This document shows positions 42,306-51,047 of a stretch of 64,000 nt of DNA, in pieces. The stretch's first letter is position 1. The number at the start of each line of letters is the position of its first letter. The notes under the pieces were generated by a model. The model did no database searches, was not told the origin of the DNA, and saw nothing but the letters and a program-made list of their open reading frames with translations. Source of the DNA: Actinospica sp035493475 (GTDB taxonomy: Bacteria > Actinomycetota > Actinomycetes > Streptomycetales > Catenulisporaceae). The position numbers and the translations under genes were made by a program. Location of the stretch: positions 28,249 to 92,248 of the forward strand of contig DATJIF010000018.1 in the NCBI GenBank assembly GCA_035493475.1, read 5' to 3'.

Positions 42306-43505
42306 ATGCCACGACTCATTCCGAAGCTCGCTCTCGCGGTCACCGCCGCTGCGGGCCTTGGCGCGATACCCGCGCTCAGCACCGTGGCGACGGCCGCTAC
42401 CCCGACCGCGTCGCCCGCCGTGCACACCGCCGCCGACTCGGCGAGCTGGGCGCACAGCGACGCGGTCCGCAACCGCGCCAGGTCGCACAAGACCGGCGCC
42501 ACGGCCGACGCGACGCCGTCGGGCTACGGTCCGTCGAGCATCCAGTCCGCGTACAAGCTGCCCTCGTCCAGCGCGGGCAGCGGCGAGACCGTCGCCATCG
42601 TCGACGCGTACAACGACCCGACCGCCGCCGCGGACCTCGCCGTCTACCGCGGCCAGTACGGACTCTCGGCCTGCACCGTGGCCGGCGGCTGCCTGAAGAT
42701 CGTCAGCCAGACCGGTTCCACGACGAGCCTGCCGAAGACGAACGCGAGCTGGGCCACCGAGGAGTCGCTCGACCTCGACATGGTCAGCGCGACCTGCCCG
42801 AACTGCCACATCATCCTGGTCGAGGCCTCCAGCGCCTCCTCGGCGAATCTGGGCACTGCGGTGAACGAGGCCGCGAAGCTGGGCGCGAACGCGATCTCCA
42901 ACAGCTACGGCGGCAACGAGTCCAGCAAGGACGCCACCTACGACACCAAGTACTACGACCACCCGGGCATCGCGATCACCGCCTCCACCGGTGACAGCGG
43001 CTACGGCGTCGAGTACCCGGCCGCGAGCCCCTTCGTGACGGCGGTCGGCGGCACCTCGCTGAGTACGTCCTCGAACTCGCGCGGCTGGACCGAGACCGCG
43101 TGGTCCGGCGCGGGCGCGGGCTGCTCGTCGAACGAGGCGCGGCCCAGCTACCAGGCGGGCGCCGGGACCGGCTGCGCCGAGCGCGCCGTGGCGGACGTCT
43201 CCGCGATCGCCGACCCGAACACCGGCGTCGCCGTGTACGACTCGACCCCGTCGCAGGGATACTCCGGCTGGCAGGTGTACGGCGGCACGTCGGTCGCCTC
43301 CCCGATCATCGCGAGCGTCTACGCGCTGGCGGGCAACACGTCCTCGGTCGACAACGCGTCCCTCGCCTACGCCCACACCGGCTCGCTCAACGACGTCACC
43401 TCCGGCAACGACGGAAGCTGCTCCGTCAGCCAACTGTGCACGGCGCGCACCGGCTGGGACGGCCCGACCGGCCTCGGCACGCCGAACGGCGTCGGGGCCT
43501 TCTGA
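42306..43505 (+). CDS. Secreted sedolisin-type serine-carboxyl peptidase (S53)
   Basis: This 399-residue protein has a signal peptide (core about residues 8-27, ending ATAA). The catalytic set of sedolisins is visible: Glu152 and Asp156 in TEESLDLDM, oxyanion Asp230 in TGDSG, and Ser329 in GGTSVASP. The C-terminal DVTSGNDGSC..GWDGPTGLGTP segment is the family calcium site. The large prodomain of classical sedolisins is missing; only about 60 residues separate signal and catalytic domain. It probably degrades proteins outside the cell under acidic conditions. No ribosome site is evident before the ATG. Confidence 0.88.
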   Translation: MPRLIPKLALAVTAAAGLGAIPALSTVATAATPTASPAVHTAADSASWAHSDAVRNRARSHKTGATADATPSGYGPSSIQSAYKLPSSSAGSGETVAIVDAYNDPTAAADLAVYRGQYGLSACTVAGGCLKIVSQTGSTTSLPKTNASWATEESLDLDMVSATCPNCHIILVEASSASSANLGTAVNEAAKLGANAISNSYGGNESSKDATYDTKYYDHPGIAITASTGDSGYGVEYPAASPFVTAVGGTSLSTSSNSRGWTETAWSGAGAGCSSNEARPSYQAGAGTGCAERAVADVSAIADPNTGVAVYDSTPSQGYSGWQVYGGTSVASPIIASVYALAGNTSSVDNASLAYAHTGSLNDVTSGNDGSCSVSQLCTARTGWDGPTGLGTPNGVGAF

Positions 43506-43576
43506 TCCACCTCGAAGGGGAGTGCGCGTAGTCCGGTCGGTCTACCCACCCGACCGGGCTACCTCCCCGCAACACG

Positions 43577-43623
43577 GCAGCGGCACGGCGGAAGCCCACA
43601 CTCCGCCGTGCCGCTGCGCTTTT
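43577..43623 (+). terminator. Rho-independent terminator after the sedolisin gene
   Basis: A 16-bp perfect stem (43577-43592 with 43602-43617), a 9-base loop and a short T-run (43620-43623) lie 72 bases after the peptidase stop. The convergent gene ends 9 bases further on, so the hairpin may serve both directions. Confidence 0.8.
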
Positions 43624-43631
43624 CCGTCTGG

Positions 43632-44282
43632 TCAGCGGGCCGAGCGCCGCCGCCGCGCGAGCAGCGTGCCGCCGAGGACCAGGCCCGCACCGGCGGCGAG
43701 CCAGGGGGTGAGCTCGACTCCGGTCGCCGCGAGGACCGGCTTGCCGTTCGGGCCGATGATCTCGCCCGCCGCGTTCACCGTGCCGAGGACCGTGCCGCCG
43801 CTGCCGACCACGGTCGATCCGGGCGGCGGCGAGGCGACCGCGGCGCAGTCCGACCAGAACACCTTGTGCTTGGCGCTGCCGTGCTCGCCCTCGAAGGTCC
43901 AGTCCAGCTTGTAGTGCCCGACGGGCAGCGACATCACCGAGGTCTGCCCGGCGCCGTTGTGCAGGGTGAGCGTGCCGCTGGACGCCTGGGCGTGGCCGGT
44001 CGGCGCCTCCTGGTCGATGGTCCAGCTGACCTTCTGGATCGTGTCGAAGTTGAAGGCGTCGAGGTAGAACTGGCACACATGCGGCTCGTTGCGCTGGTCG
44101 ATGAAGAAGGTGCCGACGGCGTGCACCTTGACGTCGCCGTTGTCGCCGGGTGCCGACTTCGCGGCCGCTGCGGACGCGGCGGGCGCGGCGCTGGAGAGGA
44201 ATCCGAACAGCAGCGTGACCGTCGCCGTTGACAGCAGGGCGGCGCGGTACGGCGAGCGGCGGGCGGTGCGGGACAAGGGCAT
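43632..44282 (-). CDS. LAATG-anchored secreted surface protein
   Basis: This 216-residue protein has a signal peptide (about residues 12-39, ending ASA) and an extracellular domain of about 130 residues with two Cys. A C-terminal sorting signal follows: LAATG, a hydrophobic stretch (LTPWLAAGAGLVLGGTLLA) and the basic tail RRRRSAR. LAxTG motifs are recognised by class E sortases in actinomycetes, so it is probably linked to the cell wall. AAAGG upstream of ATG 44282 supports the start. No sortase gene is in the window. The function of the outer domain is unknown. Confidence 0.82.
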   Translation of the reverse strand: MPLSRTARRSPYRAALLSTATVTLLFGFLSSAAPAASAAAAKSAPGDNGDVKVHAVGTFFIDQRNEPHVCQFYLDAFNFDTIQKVSWTIDQEAPTGHAQASSGTLTLHNGAGQTSVMSLPVGHYKLDWTFEGEHGSAKHKVFWSDCAAVASPPPGSTVVGSGGTVLGTVNAAGEIIGPNGKPVLAATGVELTPWLAAGAGLVLGGTLLARRRRSAR

Positions 44283-44415
44283 GACTATCACCTTTTCCGG
44301 AGAACACGACAGACTGCCGCGTACGTCCCCGAATCGCCTGATGTCGATGCCTTGATGTCACCGGTTCGGCCCTGATTGATCATCAGAGTTCATGCCTTTG
44401 TAGCAATAGTCATAT

Positions 44416-45327
44416 TCATCGCCGCAGCGCCTGCTTCAGGGCGCCGCGGAACGCCCGAACGGCCGGATGCCGGGCCGCGCCCGCGCGGACGCCGGTCATC
44501 AGCCTGCGGTGCGGCCGGCCGGGCAGCCGGGAGACGCGCATGTCGTGGTCGCCGTCGGTGTCCAGCAGCAGCCCGGGCAGCAGGGCGACGGCGTGGCCGG
44601 TCTCCACGAGGTGGATCTGCAGCAGCAGGTCCGGGCTGGCGAAGCGGATGTCCGGCTCGAAACCGGCGGCGCGGCACAGGGTGCGGGCCCAGTGCCCGGC
44701 CGGGATGTCGGCCGGGTCCAGGGCCCAGGGCGCGTCGGCGAGTTCGAGCAGCCGGACGGGCGCGTCGTCCGCGCCGCCGCGCGCGTGCGGACCGTGCGTC
44801 GGCGAGGCGAGCAGGAGTTCGTCGAGCGCGAGCAGTTGCGTGTGGACGCCCTCGACCTGCGGCTGCGGCAGGCCCGGGTATTCCTCGCCCAGCACGACGT
44901 CGAATTCGTGCGCGAGCAGCCCCGCGAAGGCCGGGCCCGCCTCGGCGTGCGTGATCTCGACGCGGAGCCCGGGGTGCTGGTCGGCGAGCAGCGTGAGCGC
45001 CTCCGGGACGAGGGCCAGCAGCACGGACTGGAACGAGGCCACCCGCAGCGTGCCGCCGACCTCGGTCAGCGACGCGCGCAGATCCGCCTCGGCGAGTTCG
45101 AGCCGCTCCAGGATGACCTCGGTGTGCGCGACGAGGATGCGTGCCTGCGCGGTCAGCCGCACGCCGCGCCCGGCCGGTTCGAGCAGCGTCACGCCGGTCT
45201 CCGCCTCGAGCTGGCCGAGCTGCTGGGAGATCGCGGACGGGCTGTAGGCCAGGGCCTCGGCGACGGCCTTGAGCGTGCCGCGCCGGTCGAGTTCGCGCAG
45301 CAGGCGCAGGCGGTGCACGTCCAGCAT
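44416..45327 (-). CDS. LysR-family transcriptional regulator
   Basis: This 303-residue protein has an N-terminal winged helix (LRLLRELDRRGTLKAVAEALAYSPSAISQQLGQLEAETG) and a type 2 periplasmic-binding effector domain. It is divergent from an EamA-type transporter, a common LysR arrangement for an exporter and its activator. A 10-bp inverted repeat (45341-45350 / 45388-45397) in the intergenic region is the likely binding site. AAAGGGG precedes the ATG. Confidence 0.9.
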   Translation of the reverse strand: MLDVHRLRLLRELDRRGTLKAVAEALAYSPSAISQQLGQLEAETGVTLLEPAGRGVRLTAQARILVAHTEVILERLELAEADLRASLTEVGGTLRVASFQSVLLALVPEALTLLADQHPGLRVEITHAEAGPAFAGLLAHEFDVVLGEEYPGLPQPQVEGVHTQLLALDELLLASPTHGPHARGGADDAPVRLLELADAPWALDPADIPAGHWARTLCRAAGFEPDIRFASPDLLLQIHLVETGHAVALLPGLLLDTDGDHDMRVSRLPGRPHRRLMTGVRAGAARHPAVRAFRGALKQALRR

Positions 45328-45340
45328 CCCCGGCCCCTTT

Positions 45341-45397
45341 CTGATTCGTCAGTTTTCCTCACCAGTATCGCTCGGAAAGCTTCGCTGGACGAATCAG
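45341..45397. promoter_or_regulatory. LysR binding-region candidate
   Basis: CTGATTCGTC (45341-45350) and GACGAATCAG (45388-45397) form a perfect 10-bp inverted repeat with centres 47 bases apart, in the 93-base divergent spacer. Such spaced half-sites fit LysR tetramer binding with DNA bending. Confidence 0.55.
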
Positions 45398-45420
45398 TGC
45401 AGGTGCCGGAGCCTGGACGC

Positions 45421-46302
45421 ATGCGCTCCCCGACCCCGGCCCGACCGGCCTCCCTCGCCGGCCCGGCCACCCTGATGGTGCTCGGCTCCTGCACGTCGCT
45501 GCAGATCGGCGCCGCGCTGGCCACGCGGCTGTTCCCGGCCACCGGCGCGTCGGGGGCCACGCTGCTGCGGCTCGGCATCGCGGCGGCCGCGCTGCTCGCC
45601 GGCACCCGGCCGGGCATCCGCGCCTGGACGCGGGCGCAGTGGCGCGCCGTGATCCTGTTCGGGGTCAGCCTCGCGGGGATGAACGGGTTCTTCTACGCGG
45701 CGATCGCGCGGATCCCGCTGGGCATCGCCGTGACCATCGAGTTCCTCGGCCCGCTCACCCTCGCCGCCGTGCTCTCCCGCCGTCCCCGCGACCTCGGCTG
45801 GGTGCTGCTGGCCCTGGGCGGCGTCGTCACGCTCGGGCTGACCGGCGAGGGCTCCTCGGGGCACTCGCTCGACATCGCGGGGGTCGTCTTCGTCCTCGTC
45901 GCCGCGGTCTTCTGGGCGCTGTACATCCTGGCCGGGGCACGCGCGAGCGCCGAGGTTCCGGGGCGCGGCGCGCTCGCCGTCGCGATGACCATCGCGGCCC
46001 TCGTCCTGACGCCCGGCGGTGTGCGCGGCGCTGAGCACATCGCCGACCGGCCCGGACTGCTGCTCGTGGCCCTCGGCACGGCGCTGATGGCCTCGGTCGT
46101 GCCCTACTCGCTGGAATTCGCGGCCCTGCGCCGGATTCCGCGCCGGGCCTTCGGGATCCTGCTGAGCCTGGAACCGGCCGTGGCCACGCTCGCGGGCTGG
46201 CTCGTCCTCGGCCAGCGTGTCGGGCTGCTCGCCCTCGCCGCGATCGTCGCCGTGGTCGCCGCCAGCGTCGGTTCGACGCTGACCGCGGCTCAGCGCTCGT
46301 GA
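45421..46302 (+). CDS. EamA/DMT-family exporter
   Basis: This 293-residue protein has ten predicted helices arranged as two EamA repeats. Recognisable segments are NGFFYAAIARIPLGIAVTIEFLGPL in the first half and SLEFAALRRIPRRAFGILLSLEPAVATLAGW in the second. It resembles RhtA/threonine-homoserine exporters and probably exports amino acids or metabolites. The divergent LysR gene is its likely regulator. Its last 13 bases overlap the end of the convergent universal stress protein gene. Confidence 0.87.
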   Translation: MRSPTPARPASLAGPATLMVLGSCTSLQIGAALATRLFPATGASGATLLRLGIAAAALLAGTRPGIRAWTRAQWRAVILFGVSLAGMNGFFYAAIARIPLGIAVTIEFLGPLTLAAVLSRRPRDLGWVLLALGGVVTLGLTGEGSSGHSLDIAGVVFVLVAAVFWALYILAGARASAEVPGRGALAVAMTIAALVLTPGGVRGAEHIADRPGLLLVALGTALMASVVPYSLEFAALRRIPRRAFGILLSLEPAVATLAGWLVLGQRVGLLALAAIVAVVAASVGSTLTAAQRS

Positions 46303-46841
46303 CCGGAGCCGGCCGGGCGCAGGAAGTCCTCGGGCTTGAGGTGGCGCAGTTCGCGGCGCATCGTGCGCGGCGTGGCGAGCGGGGCGACCAGCAGCACCGG
46401 GGCCGTGGCCGTGCTGACGACCTTTCGGCGCACCGTGCCCCGCGCGTACGCGGCGATCGAGCGGCGCGGACCGGCACCGAGCACGAGCAGGTCGCTCGAC
46501 CGGTCGGCCAGCGCGTTCAGCGCGTACGCGGCGGGCGCGCGCACCACGAGCTTCTCCACGTGCAGATCCGCCGGGACCGCGCCGAGCGCCTGCGCGATCG
46601 CCGCGTCCAGCCGCTGCTCGGCCTGCCGCTCCCAGACCGGCAGCATCGACGGCGTGGGCGCCCGGCGATATACCGCCTCGCCGCCCGGCGGCTCCCAGGC
46701 GTGCACCGCGACCAACAGGTGCCCGCTGCGCCGCGCCTCGTACACGGCCCGGCGCAGCGCGGCCCCGCTGCTCGCCGAGCCCGTCACTCCGACCACCACG
46801 CGGGCGGTCCTGACCTCGGGGGATAGTTCGGTGGTGTCCAT
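46290..46841 (-). CDS. Universal stress protein family
   Basis: This 183-residue single-domain UspA-fold protein opens with VVVGVTGSASSGAALRRAVYEA and has the nucleotide-binding loop late as VLGAGPRRSIAAYARGTVRRKVV (G-x2-G-x9-G type, with partial conservation). A C-terminal tail of about 25 basic residues follows. It may bind ATP and act in stress or dormancy responses. GGAAG before ATG 46841 supports the start. It is divergent from the GlxA-type gene. Confidence 0.8.
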   Translation of the reverse strand: MDTTELSPEVRTARVVVGVTGSASSGAALRRAVYEARRSGHLLVAVHAWEPPGGEAVYRRAPTPSMLPVWERQAEQRLDAAIAQALGAVPADLHVEKLVVRAPAAYALNALADRSSDLLVLGAGPRRSIAAYARGTVRRKVVSTATAPVLLVAPLATPRTMRRELRHLKPEDFLRPAGSGHER

Positions 46842-46892
46842 GTCTTCCAGTATTCGAGAGCGCGGTGTCCACCGAAAGTGGCGCCATTGCCC

Positions 46893-46921
46893 TTGTGCCA
46901 CAAAATCCTGCCAGGTACCGT
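46893..46921 (+). promoter_or_regulatory. Promoter of the GlxA-type regulator gene (leaderless)
   Basis: TTGTGC (46893-46898) and TACCGT (46916-46921) are spaced 17 bases. ATG 46928 follows TACCGT after 6 bases, so transcription should begin at or next to the start codon. Confidence 0.55.
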
Positions 46922-46927
46922 GAGGGC

Positions 46928-47887
46928 ATGCTCAAGACCGTCGCGGCGCTCGTGATGGAGGGCACCGCCGCCTTCGAACTCGGTGTGGTGTGCGAGGTTT
47001 TCGGCATCGACCGCACCGAGGACGGCGTGCCGCCCTTCGACTTCCGGGTCTGCGGCGAACACCCCGGCAGGGCCCTGAGGTCCACCGGCTTCCAGATCGT
47101 GCCGACCCGCGGCCTCGACGCCGCGGCGGACGCCGACCTGCTCGTCGTGCCCGCGGTGGGCGACTCGCCGACCGTCTTCCCGCCCGCGATCCTGGACACG
47201 CTGCGTGCCGCCGCCGCGCGCGGGGCCACGCTGCTGACCGTCTGCTCCGGCGCGTTCCTGCTGGCGGAGGCCGGACTGCTCGACGGCCTGCGCTGCACCC
47301 TGCACTGGCGGCACACCGCGGCGTTCGCCGACCGCTACCCGGACACGAAGGTCGACCGCGACGTCCTGTTCGTCGACGAGGGGACCGTGATCACCAGCGC
47401 GGGCACCGCCGCCGGGATCGACGCCTGCCTGCACCTCGTCCGGCGCGAACTCGGCTCCGCCGTCGCCAACGCCATCGCCCGCCGCATGATCGTCCCGCCG
47501 CAGCGCGACGGCGGCCAGCGCCAGTTCATCGACCTCCCGGTCCCCGAGACCGAGTGCGACAGCCTGCAGCCGGTGCTCGACTGGATGATCGACAACCTCG
47601 CCGCCGACTTCAACACCGCCCAACTCGCCCGCCGCGCCCGCATGTCCGAACGCACCTTCGCCCGCCGCTTCGTCGCCGAGACCGGCACCACCCCGCTGCG
47701 CTGGCTCACCCTCCAGCGCGTGCTCCACGCCCGCCGCCTGCTCGAGGACACGCCCCTCGGCATGGACGAGATCGCCCACGCCTGCGGCCTGGGCTCCGGC
47801 GCCCTCCTGCGCCACCACTTCCGCCGCGCCGTCGGCGTCACCCCCGCCGACTACCGCAGATCCTTCAGCTGCCCCGAATCCGTCTAG
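46928..47887 (+). CDS. GlxA-family regulator (DJ-1/PfpI domain + AraC-type HTH)
   Basis: This 319-residue protein has an N-terminal class-I glutamine amidotransferase-like domain (ALVMEGTAAFELGVV, and the elbow TVCSGAFLLAEAGLL with Cys) and two AraC-type helix-turn-helix motifs at the C-terminus (LARRARMSERTFARRF, MDEIAHACGLGS). GlxA-type proteins respond to small molecules and control catabolic genes. The preceding promoter is leaderless in layout. Targets are unknown; the SET-domain gene follows 15 bases downstream and may be co-transcribed. Confidence 0.9.
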   Translation: MLKTVAALVMEGTAAFELGVVCEVFGIDRTEDGVPPFDFRVCGEHPGRALRSTGFQIVPTRGLDAAADADLLVVPAVGDSPTVFPPAILDTLRAAAARGATLLTVCSGAFLLAEAGLLDGLRCTLHWRHTAAFADRYPDTKVDRDVLFVDEGTVITSAGTAAGIDACLHLVRRELGSAVANAIARRMIVPPQRDGGQRQFIDLPVPETECDSLQPVLDWMIDNLAADFNTAQLARRARMSERTFARRFVAETGTTPLRWLTLQRVLHARRLLEDTPLGMDEIAHACGLGSGALLRHHFRRAVGVTPADYRRSFSCPESV

Positions 47888-47902
47888 CCCGAGAGGACCC
47901 GC

Positions 47903-48433
47903 TTGGTAACCGCGCCGGAGCCGGATTGCTGGCTCCACCCCGACATCGAAGTCCGCGCGTCGTCGATCGAGGGCAGGGGACTCTTCGCCACGCGCCACAT
48001 CGCCGCCGGAACCGTCGTCTCCCGAGTCGGCGGACGGCTCGTCTCAGGAGCCGAACTCGCCGCCGTCTTCGCCGCGGCCGCGCAGGATCCCGGGCATCCG
48101 TACATTGACACGATCACCGTGGGCGACGACGTCCACCTGGTCCTCCCGCCACGCCGCCCCAACGGCTACGGCAACCACAGCTGCGACCCGAACGCGTGGT
48201 GGATCGACGCGTACACGCAGGCCGCCCGCCGCGACATCACGGTGGGAGAGGAGCTGACGAACGACTACGCCACGTCCACCGGCATCGCCGAATTCCGCAT
48301 GGACTGCGCGTGCGGATCAGCGCTCTGCCGAGGCGAGGTCACCGGGCTCGACTGGCAGCGCGCCGAGCTCCAGCGGCGGTACGGCGACCACTGGACTCCG
48401 GGTCTGCTCGATCTGATCAGGCGGGATCGCTGA
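47903..48433 (+). CDS. SET-domain protein (putative protein-lysine methyltransferase)
   Basis: This 176-residue protein has SET-domain landmarks: GRGLFATRHIAAGTVV at the N-terminus, NHSCDPNAWW for the cofactor knot, GEELTNDYAT with the catalytic Tyr, and a post-SET-like Cys cluster (CACGSALC). With S-adenosylmethionine it would methylate a protein lysine; bacterial targets are mostly unknown. The TTG start follows GAGAGGA. The gene begins 15 bases after the GlxA-type gene and its last 17 bases overlap the convergent proA. Confidence 0.82.
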   Translation: MVTAPEPDCWLHPDIEVRASSIEGRGLFATRHIAAGTVVSRVGGRLVSGAELAAVFAAAAQDPGHPYIDTITVGDDVHLVLPPRRPNGYGNHSCDPNAWWIDAYTQAARRDITVGEELTNDYATSTGIAEFRMDCACGSALCRGEVTGLDWQRAELQRRYGDHWTPGLLDLIRRDR

Positions 48434-49694
48434 CCTCTGCGACCGTCGCTGTGGGGACCGTGACGTACTGGCGCAGGCTGAGGTCGCGGAAGGTGACGGG
48501 GCCGCGGGGGCCGGGGACGCGGTCGATGTTGATGCCTGTCTCGGGCAGGCGAAGCAGCTTGAAGCCGTCCAGCAGGCGGGTCGGGCAGTTCCAGAACGCG
48601 CCGGAGCCGCCGTAGGCGTCGAGGAAGGCGCGGGCGACGGCGGGGTCCTCGGTGGCGACGGCGGCGGCGAGGCCCGAGGTCTCGTCGTTGGCGATGCGGG
48701 CGGCTTCGGCGGGGCCGTCCACGGCGTCGATGGTGACGGTGGCGGCGCGGTCGGAGTCCAGGGCCCACTCGAAGCCGCGTGGGTGGTCGTGCGGGGGAAG
48801 GGAGGCGGCGATCCCGAGGCGTGACAGTACGCTGAGGATGCCGGGCAGCAGCTCGTCGTGCAGGGAACGGTCGAGCAGCAGAAGGTTGAGACGGTTGCAG
48901 ACGCCGAGGCGGTCCAGGCTCTCCTCGACCATCCGCTGCGCCAGTTCCGCGCTCGCACCCGGCGCGATGTAGAGCACGCCGCCGCCGTCCGCGTGGGCCA
49001 GCGTGCGCACGCCGTGCTGCGCGGCCTCGCGGGCCAGGTCGCGGGTGCTCTCGCCGCTGCCGCGCAGGATGACCAGGGGGACGAGTTCGGGCACTGCGAC
49101 GAGCGCGTACGCGGCCGAGCGGTCCTCGACCGGGATGAGCTGGATCGCGTCCGCATCCAGGCCCGCGGCGGCGAGCGCGGGGGCGACGACCTGGTCCATC
49201 AGCGCCTGGCTGGAGCGCAGCGCGGCGGAGCCGGTGCGCAGCACGCCGCCGTTGCGCGACTTGAGCAGCTGCGAGGCGATGTCCACGGTCACGTTCGGCC
49301 GGGCCTCGAAGTTCGCGCCGATCACGCCGACCGGACGCCGCCGCTCCAGCAGCGTCAGCCCGTCCGGCCGCTGCTCGACGACCCGGTCGCGCGGCCCGTC
49401 CGGCACGTCGGCCAGCGCGGTGAGCTGCGCGGCCATCGCGTCCAGCCGCTCGGCGGTCAGCGTGAGCCGGTCCTGCAGCGCCTCGGACATCCCGCTCTCC
49501 CGCGCGGCGGCGAGGTCGGCCTCGTTCGCCGCGATCAGCGCCGGAACCGCCGACCGCACCCGCTCGGCCATCCCGCGCAGCGCGGCGTCGATCGCCGACT
49601 CGGGCGCGTTCACCAGCGACGCGGCACCCCGGGCGGCCCGCTCGGCGCACGCGCGGACCGTGCTGAGCACGGCGGAGGCAGTGGCGGTACTCAA
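48417..49694 (-). CDS. proA: Gamma-glutamyl phosphate reductase
   Basis: This 425-residue protein of the ALDH-like ProA family has EARPNVTVDIASQLLKSRNGGVLRTGS, the VCNRLNLLLLDRSLH segment with the catalytic Cys, and NCPTRLLDGF near the end. It reduces gamma-glutamyl phosphate to glutamate semialdehyde in proline synthesis. proB and obgE, its common neighbours, are not adjacent. The TTG start has AAAGG at suitable spacing. Confidence 0.92.
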   Translation of the reverse strand: MSTATASAVLSTVRACAERAARGAASLVNAPESAIDAALRGMAERVRSAVPALIAANEADLAAARESGMSEALQDRLTLTAERLDAMAAQLTALADVPDGPRDRVVEQRPDGLTLLERRRPVGVIGANFEARPNVTVDIASQLLKSRNGGVLRTGSAALRSSQALMDQVVAPALAAAGLDADAIQLIPVEDRSAAYALVAVPELVPLVILRGSGESTRDLAREAAQHGVRTLAHADGGGVLYIAPGASAELAQRMVEESLDRLGVCNRLNLLLLDRSLHDELLPGILSVLSRLGIAASLPPHDHPRGFEWALDSDRAATVTIDAVDGPAEAARIANDETSGLAAAVATEDPAVARAFLDAYGGSGAFWNCPTRLLDGFKLLRLPETGINIDRVPGPRGPVTFRDLSLRQYVTVPTATVAEVSDPA

Positions 49695-49728
49695 TGTCAG
49701 GGCCTTTCCGGGGCGGCGTTCGAGGCTG

Positions 49729-50298
49729 TCAGCGTACGCCAGCCGCGTCGAGCAGCGTGGCCACCGTCCCCGTGGCGAGACCGGCCATGTCGTCGGCGCG
49801 GATCCCGGCTCGGGCGCTGGCCCCGTCGAAGACCAGGATCAGCTGCCGGCCGACGTACTCGGGGTCGGCCGCCCCGCCGCGCTCGGCCTCGCGCCGGAAG
49901 AACAGCTCAAGATCCCGCTTCACCCGGCCCGCTACGCGGCTCGCCGGGTGCTCGGGGTCCTTGAGCTCGACCTGCATCGCCAGGTACGGGCAGCCGCGGT
50001 ACTCCGCCGTCCGCGCCTGCTCCTCCAGACGAGTGAACACGTGCAGGATCCGGTCACGCGGCGGCTCGGACTCGTCGTCCGCGGGCATCAGCTGCGCGCC
50101 CGTCACCGCCGCGCGCCGCTCCAGGCTCGCGGCCAGCAGTTCGTCCTTGCTGGGGAACAACTGGTACATCGAGCGCTTCGACACCCCGGCCGCCTTGCAC
50201 AGCGCCTCGACCCCGATGCCGACCCCGTCCCGGTACGCGAGGTCGGCGGCCGCGTCCAGCAGTCGTTCCCGGGTGTTCGGCCCGCTCTCAGTACTCAT
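49729..50298 (-). CDS. TetR-family transcriptional regulator
   Basis: This 189-residue protein has an N-terminal helix-turn-helix (TRERLLDAAADLAYRDGVGIGVEALCKAAGVSKRSMYQLFPSKDEL) and an all-helical ligand domain. It starts 13 bases after the SDR gene stop and is probably co-transcribed with it. Two copies of AAACCGATCGGTTT before the SDR gene are likely its operators, so the pair would be autoregulated. Confidence 0.9.
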   Translation of the reverse strand: MSTESGPNTRERLLDAAADLAYRDGVGIGVEALCKAAGVSKRSMYQLFPSKDELLAASLERRAAVTGAQLMPADDESEPPRDRILHVFTRLEEQARTAEYRGCPYLAMQVELKDPEHPASRVAGRVKRDLELFFRREAERGGAADPEYVGRQLILVFDGASARAGIRADDMAGLATGTVATLLDAAGVR

Positions 50299-50310
50299 GA
50301 TGCCCGTAGC

Positions 50311-51024
50311 CTACTTCGTGCCCTGCTGCGCGAGCTGCGGGTACATCTGCTCGATCGGGCCGGACAGCGCCGCCTTCGCCCACTCGGACGTGCCGTCTAC
50401 CAGCACCTCGAACGCGCCGGCCTCGATCCCGTCCAGCGCCTTCGCGGCGACCAGGCCCGGCTGCACCTTGTCGGCGTCGATGCTGGTGGTCAGGTCGGTG
50501 TCGACGTAGCCGACGTGCAGGCCGGTCACGGTGATGCCGCGCGGCTGCAGCGTCACCCGCAGCGAGTTCGTCTGCGACCAGAACGCCGCCTTCGACGCGC
50601 TGTACGTCTTGCCCTCCGCGAACCAGGACAGCGCCGAGTGCACGTTCAGGATGTGGCCGCCGCCGTTCGCCTCGATGACCGGCACCAGCGCCCGGGTCAC
50701 CCACAGCGGCCCGAAGAAGTTCGTCTCGAAGTCGCGCCGCGCCTCGTCCTCGGTGGACGTCAGGTAGTCGGCGCGCGAGGAGGTCCCGGCGTTGTTGATC
50801 AGGATCGTGACGTCCGGGGCGAGCTGCGCCAGCGCGGCCGCGGCGCGCGGATCGCTGGCCTCGAACGGCAGTCCGATCGCGTCCGGGTGGGTCACGGCCG
50901 CCGCGTCCCGGGCGGTCGCGTAGACCTTCCGGGCGCCGCGCGCGTAGAGCTGCTCGACCAGTTCCTTGCCGATGCCCCTGCTGCCGCCGGTCACCAGCGC
51001 CACGGAGTCCTTGATGGTGGTCAT
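50311..51024 (-). CDS. Short-chain dehydrogenase/reductase under TetR control
   Basis: This 237-residue SDR has TGGSRGIGKEL, NNAGTSS and the catalytic YSASK, with Ser in NVHSALSWF. It is followed by its probable TetR repressor in the same operon and preceded by two perfect palindromes. The substrate is unknown; similar SDR/TetR pairs respond to small carbonyl compounds or antibiotics. Confidence 0.9.
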   Translation of the reverse strand: MTTIKDSVALVTGGSRGIGKELVEQLYARGARKVYATARDAAAVTHPDAIGLPFEASDPRAAAALAQLAPDVTILINNAGTSSRADYLTSTEDEARRDFETNFFGPLWVTRALVPVIEANGGGHILNVHSALSWFAEGKTYSASKAAFWSQTNSLRVTLQPRGITVTGLHVGYVDTDLTTSIDADKVQPGLVAAKALDGIEAGAFEVLVDGTSEWAKAALSGPIEQMYPQLAQQGTK

Positions 51025-51047
51025 GATGGTCGCCTCTCGTCCGGAGA

